A program made the position numbers and the translations under genes. A stretch of 42,951 bases of DNA from Bacteroidota bacterium (GTDB lineage Bacteria; Bacteroidota; Ignavibacteria; UBA10030; UBA6906), in contig JAUQWO010000028.1 in assembly GCA_030835135.1 (NCBI GenBank), positions 1-42,951 of the forward strand. The letters are read 5' to 3'. The notes under the pieces are model-generated. The model ran no database searches. It was not told the origin of the DNA and worked only from the letters and a program-made list of their open reading frames with translations. Positions 39,815 to 42,951 of this stretch are shown here, piece after piece; position 1 is the stretch's first letter, and every line of letters begins with the position of its first letter.

Positions 39815-41941
39815 CTATCGCAAGAAAAGGCACTTCCTCGTTTCGGAATATGATCCGGCCCGCAACCTGTAGAAGTACACTCCAGTCGGTAATTCACTTG
39901 CATCGAACTGCAGTTCGTGATTTCCAGCTTGCTCCTCTCCATTCTGGAGTATGACAACCTGTTGTCCCAGAGTGTTGTACACAGCGAGCGTGACGTGTGA
40001 TCTGTCTGACACCGCGTAGCGGATCGTAGTGGATGGGTTGAATGGATTGGGATAGTTCTGTTCCAGACCCATCACAGTGACATGTGGCGGATCAGGCCCA
40101 ATTGCGGTGGCGGACAGACCTCGAGTTCTGTATACACCAAGCGGTGTCGCAGCATACAAGAACCCATCGGACGAATAAACAAGGTCGTTGATCGTTGTTT
40201 TTGGAAGGCCATTGGACGCTGGAACAAACATGGAATCGCTCGGACGTATGAGTGCCACCACACCAGATGAGAGACCCAGTGCAACTTCTCCAGCTGAATC
40301 CACCGCAGCAGTCGCAATCTGTCCGCTCCCTCCGTATTGGTTGTACACGCTTCCCCACGAGTTTCCCATGTCACGTGTTCGATACATAGTATTGTTACTC
40401 GTGGATGCGTAAACCAGGTCTGCATCCGCTACGACTATCTTGAGAACAAACGGACTTGTCCACGACGGAGGATCTATCCGCTCCAGGTCCACTCCCTCGT
40501 TACTCGAACGGTAAGCACCGTTGGCTGTCCCGATGAACAACCAATCTGTCGATGGGAAAGCAATGCACCTCACATCCGCAATTCCAAGGGTAAAGGGTCG
40601 CCAGTATCGCCCTCCATCTGTCGAAGAAAAGAAGGTGCGACTTCCTGTTTCAGCAAAAAGGGTTCCATTCGAGCCACGGAAAAGATCTCGGATTTGTTTC
40701 AACTCCATCCCACTGTCACTGGATGCCCATGATTCACCTCCATCCGCAGACCGATACAACCCGTACGATTCCGAACCTACGAATATCCCTTCTGCCTCAA
40801 AATCCTTTATCGTCGTAATGTCGCTCGGCACCCCTTCCCCCAAAAGAGTCCATGATGCCCCGTGATTCGAAGAGGCAAACACCCCGCATCCGTCCGTGCC
40901 AGCGAGGATCCTTCCATCTGCCTGCGCCTCGAGAGCCGTCGGAGTTAGCCATGGCAAGCCGACACTGTTATGTTTCCAGGTTCTACCGCCGTCAATGGAC
41001 GTGTGAACTCCGGAGTCAGTGCCTGCGATCAGACTATCCGCTCCATTCGCCACAAGCGTCCAAACACGGGACTTGCCAAAGGAAGTGGTTATGTGCGACC
41101 ATTCCTGTCCCCCGTCTGTTGTTTTGAACAGCCCTCCATCGGTGACGAAAACGATCACAAACCCGGAAGCGTCCAGCCCCAAGGGGCGCGCGCTAACGTC
41201 GGTGAGGGTTGTTCCCATTGGCTTCCATGTCAGCGCCGTGTCAAGGGAACCCCACACACCGCAGGGTTGATAACTGCGAACATAGATTCCCCCAACATAG
41301 ATATTGCCCAACCGGTCCTCGACTATACTGGAAGGTGCGATGTCGGAACAAACCCGCGTCCAACTCACCCCGTCGTCGGTAGAGCGATATATCCCATCAG
41401 AGGCGCATGCCACGACGTATCCATTTCGGAGCACAGTGATACAGTGGACATGATTGCCATCATCGATCCAGTTGCTCACATGTGCCCATGTAAGTCCATC
41501 ATCCTCGGACCTGTACACACCTTTTGAAGTACCAGCAAACAGAAACCCATGTGGACTGACTCCAAGACCGTAAATCTGGGCCGATACATCCGTGGTCCCG
41601 ACGCGCTTCCAAACATACCCATTGTCGATCGAGCGCCAAATATCTTGCTGACCCGTTCCAGCGAGAAGAGTACCCTTTGAGGTGACGACGATGCACTCGA
41701 AGTTATACGGGGTGGGGGTTCCAGATCCACGCAATCCCCAGGTCGCCCCGCCGTTGGTTGAGCCATAGATCCCAGCGGTCCTGACAGTGACGAACATGTT
41801 CTTGCCGTCCTTTACACTGATCCCACTCACCTGCCCTCCGAACAACCCACCGCACCGGGTCCAGGGTATTGACTGCGCAGATAGAGTAGAAGTGACGGGA
41901 TCCACAAGGTACAGACCGACTACGAGCAGGAGAATTCTCAT
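39815..41941 (-). CDS. Secreted Asp-box beta-propeller protein with T9SS sorting domain
   Basis: A 708-residue exported protein with a signal peptide (RILLLVVGLYLVDPVTSTLS). About a dozen repeats carry BNR/Asp-box motifs (S-x-D-x-G-x-x-W), for example STNGGATW, SEDDGLTW, STDDGVSW, TTDGGQEW, SIDGGRTW, SADGGESW and STDGGRYW, as in sortilin-like and Ycf48-like propellers. A Por-type sorting domain begins with LEQNYPNPFNPSTTIRYAV near residue 620 and ends in RKCLFLR. It is likely anchored on the cell surface by the type IX system; ligand unknown. ATG 41941 is chosen over 42001 because it starts the signal peptide. The DNA appears less GC-rich than the flanking chromosome, as expected of island cargo. 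Confidence 0.85.
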   Translation of the reverse strand: MRILLLVVGLYLVDPVTSTLSAQSIPWTRCGGLFGGQVSGISVKDGKNMFVTVRTAGIYGSTNGGATWGLRGSGTPTPYNFECIVVTSKGTLLAGTGQQDIWRSIDNGYVWKRVGTTDVSAQIYGLGVSPHGFLFAGTSKGVYRSEDDGLTWAHVSNWIDDGNHVHCITVLRNGYVVACASDGIYRSTDDGVSWTRVCSDIAPSSIVEDRLGNIYVGGIYVRSYQPCGVWGSLDTALTWKPMGTTLTDVSARPLGLDASGFVIVFVTDGGLFKTTDGGQEWSHITTSFGKSRVWTLVANGADSLIAGTDSGVHTSIDGGRTWKHNSVGLPWLTPTALEAQADGRILAGTDGCGVFASSNHGASWTLLGEGVPSDITTIKDFEAEGIFVGSESYGLYRSADGGESWASSDSGMELKQIRDLFRGSNGTLFAETGSRTFFSSTDGGRYWRPFTLGIADVRCIAFPSTDWLFIGTANGAYRSSNEGVDLERIDPPSWTSPFVLKIVVADADLVYASTSNNTMYRTRDMGNSWGSVYNQYGGSGQIATAAVDSAGEVALGLSSGVVALIRPSDSMFVPASNGLPKTTINDLVYSSDGFLYAATPLGVYRTRGLSATAIGPDPPHVTVMGLEQNYPNPFNPSTTIRYAVSDRSHVTLAVYNTLGQQVVILQNGEEQAGNHELQFDASELPTGVYFYRLRAGSYSETRKCLFLR

Positions 41942-41947
41942 TTGTTC

Positions 41948-41978
41948 GTTCCATACTTTCAACGTTTGGTTCGCGCAA
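41948..41978 (-). promoter_or_regulatory. Possible promoter of the propeller gene
   Basis: Minus strand: TTG (41978-41976), 20-base spacer, TATGGAAC (41955-41948), six bases, ATG at 41941. Only the TA of the -7 box matches, but spacing and distance to the ATG follow the pattern of the other promoters. Confidence 0.3.
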
Positions 41979-42460
41979 TCCCCAAGCACACTGCATTGCA
42001 CGCGACTCGACAGTCAGCGCAGAAGTGTTCTGAGACCTCGTGCCTCACTTGGGGATTGTGATCTATGAAGATCCGGAGGCGAGCCACGAAAGGGAGTCCC
42101 ATCATGCAAATCCGACGAGACCCGAAAAGTCAATGAACACTTCGTGGTGACGCCACGGGTCAAAACACATCTTCAACCTCTTCAAGAATTCATCGAATGT
42201 GAGTGGATGCTCCGATGTGTCGCTCCAGGTGAGAGACCAAAACACAAAAGCCTCTCCCGCCCTAAAACGGAAGAGGCTGCAACACGTCTCCCCCCCGAAC
42301 GGTGAACATTAAAATACGGATCGTCTTAAGCAACGTCATGGCACACATCGTGGCAGCAAGTCTCTGCAACCTCTTGACATCCGCCACGCCACGATGTTAT
42401 ATTATCTGCGTCGCGCTCACGATCGTCGGCGATGTGGAAGCATGGTTAGCGAAGGCGAGC
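41979..42460. other. Gene-free stretch of the island
   Basis: No convincing coding frame. The only structure seen is a hairpin with AGCCTCT (42249-42255) pairing to AGAGGCT (42272-42278), which may also pair CCG with CGG inside. It could be a terminator for something deleted. A plus-strand ORF at 42302-42520 has no family resemblance and no ribosome-binding site. Confidence 0.35.
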
Positions 42461-42595
42461 GGCACGGGTTTGCGCGACACCCAACTTCACCATTTTCAGG
42501 CTGTGCGAGTGTGCGATTGAGTGTGCGGCGGGTCTGGATTTGACGCAATGTGAAGCGGAACGGAACGGGCATTACCAACGGTTTGCTAAACCGTC
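42461..42595 (+). repeat. Right-end repeat of the island
   Basis: Aligns with 39655-39783. It contains three TGTGCG units (42502, 42510 and 42522), the last inside GCGATTGAGTGTGCGG, then TGACGCAATGTGAAGCGGAA and the start of the tRNA-Ser copy. The pattern suits integrase arm-binding sites next to attR. Confidence 0.6.
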
Positions 42596-42641
42596 GTAGG
42601 GAGTGAATCTCTACCGAGAGTTCGAATCTCTCCCCCTCCGC
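42574..42641 (+). repeat. Partial tRNA-Ser copy (attR)
   Basis: 68 bases matching the anticodon arm to the 3' end of tRNA-Ser(GCT) at 37044-37111 with one mismatch. The acceptor 5' half and D-arm are absent, so this is not a functional tRNA but the right attachment-site repeat. Confidence 0.85.
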
Positions 42642-42642
42642 G

Positions 42643-42696
42643 CGATCCCGCTTCGCGGGATCGAATTAAGAACTAAGAATTCTGAATTCTTAATTC
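42643..42696 (+). terminator. Hairpin and AT palindrome after the tRNA copy
   Basis: CGATCCCGC-TTC-GCGGGATCG (42643-42663) is a 9-bp stem. It is followed by GAATTAAGAA and TTCTTAATTC (42663-42672 and 42687-42696) as a second inverted repeat. Same layout as after tRNA-Ser at 37113-37157, with different stem sequence. Confidence 0.55.
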
Positions 42697-42770
42697 ATTT
42701 CGTCCCCCCCTGCGTCAATCCCCGCCCACAGTCCATTTATGACCGCTCCCTCTCTCGCGCCATCGCCGGA

Positions 42771-42950
42771 CTATTTTATGAGTGCAAGTCGCCGAACGAG
42801 TGTCACGGCTCCCGCCTGCATCCTGTAGAAATACATCCCGCTCGGTAACGAGGCCCCATCGAAGCGCACCGAGTGGTACCCCGGATCCTGATCCTCGTCC
42901 ATCAGCCTAGCTACTTCTTCGCCTAGACTGTTGTACACCAAGATTTTCAC
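42771..42950 (-). CDS. C-terminal end of a T9SS sorting-domain protein (cut by the window edge)
   Basis: The last 59 codons of a minus-strand gene that continues beyond the window. The translation VKILVYNSLGEEVARLMDED followed by GYHSVRFDGASLPSGMYFYR and a final LVRRLALIK is the second half of a Por/T9SS type A sorting domain. The function of the protein cannot be seen from this part. It lies beyond the tRNA-Ser copy, so it is either chromosomal or in a further element. Confidence 0.85.
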   Translation of the reverse strand: MKILVYNSLGEEVARLMDEDQDPGYHSVRFDGASLPSGMYFYRMQAGAVTLVRRLALIK

Positions 42951-42951
42951 A

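Noticed and set aside
42302-42520. 72-codon plus-strand ORF near the right end of the island
   Set aside because: No SD, no promoter, no family likeness, and it runs into the right-end repeat.

Overview
The window comes from a GC-rich member of the Bacteroidota/Ignavibacteriota/Chlorobiota (FCB) side of the bacterial tree. Three proteins end in a Por/T9SS-type C-terminal sorting domain; the two complete ones carry the 'QNYPNPFNP' form typical of Ignavibacteria-like lineages, and the third is cut by the window edge. Outer-membrane genes (LolA, a beta-barrel, a Wza-like exporter, TonB/ExbB) show a Gram-negative envelope. Many intergenic regions carry a Bacteroidota-like promoter, TTG-N20-TAnnTT, with the spacer at exactly 20 bases. 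The species cannot be named from the sequence.

Layout. 1-10.1 kb: a DUF985 cupin, a secreted beta-helix protein, a secreted HEYGH metalloprotease with a T9SS tail, an HD-domain/TPR pair, a PAP2 phosphatase and a secreted S9 peptidase. 10.2-14.0 kb (minus): MOSC protein, bacilliredoxin and an aconitase with an 86-residue histone-H1-like basic tail. 14.1-19.5 kb (plus): a tight run clpS-alaS-gmhA-sugar transferase-small membrane protein. 19.5-23.4 kb (minus): SPOR-ExbB-TonB, then cyclophilin-holA. 23.5-31.9 kb (minus): a seven-gene run rng-gcvT-comB-ftsK-lolA-flippase-beta-barrel. 32.1-33.3 kb: tRNA-Ala(CGC) directly abutting the SRP RNA gene, a divergent leaderless YdcF-family gene, and tRNA-Arg(ACG). 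33.4-36.8 kb (minus): a Wza-like SLBB exporter and a Wzz-like chain-length protein.

37.0-42.64 kb is a decayed integrative island in tRNA-Ser(GCT). The last 68 bases of the tRNA region are repeated at 42574-42641, and a third, degenerate copy of the tRNA core lies at about 39765-39783, so at least two related elements appear to have inserted in tandem. The island holds a frameshifted, truncated tyrosine integrase. A deletion has joined it tail-to-tail to a truncated HamA-like (Hachiman defence, DUF1837) gene. It also holds a Fic protein whose Fic motif lacks the usual acidic residue, converging on a 55-residue protein with the Fic-inhibitor signature SAAIEG, and a large Asp-box beta-propeller protein with a T9SS tail. 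The island looks less GC-rich than its surroundings. The window ends inside another T9SS-tailed protein.

Points most worth a second look: the aconitase basic tail; the Fic/inhibitor pair with its unusual orientation and motif; the constant-spacing promoter with start codons 3-7 bases from its -7 box; the tRNA-Ala/SRP RNA junction; and the tandem tRNA-Ser island with repeated end motifs.
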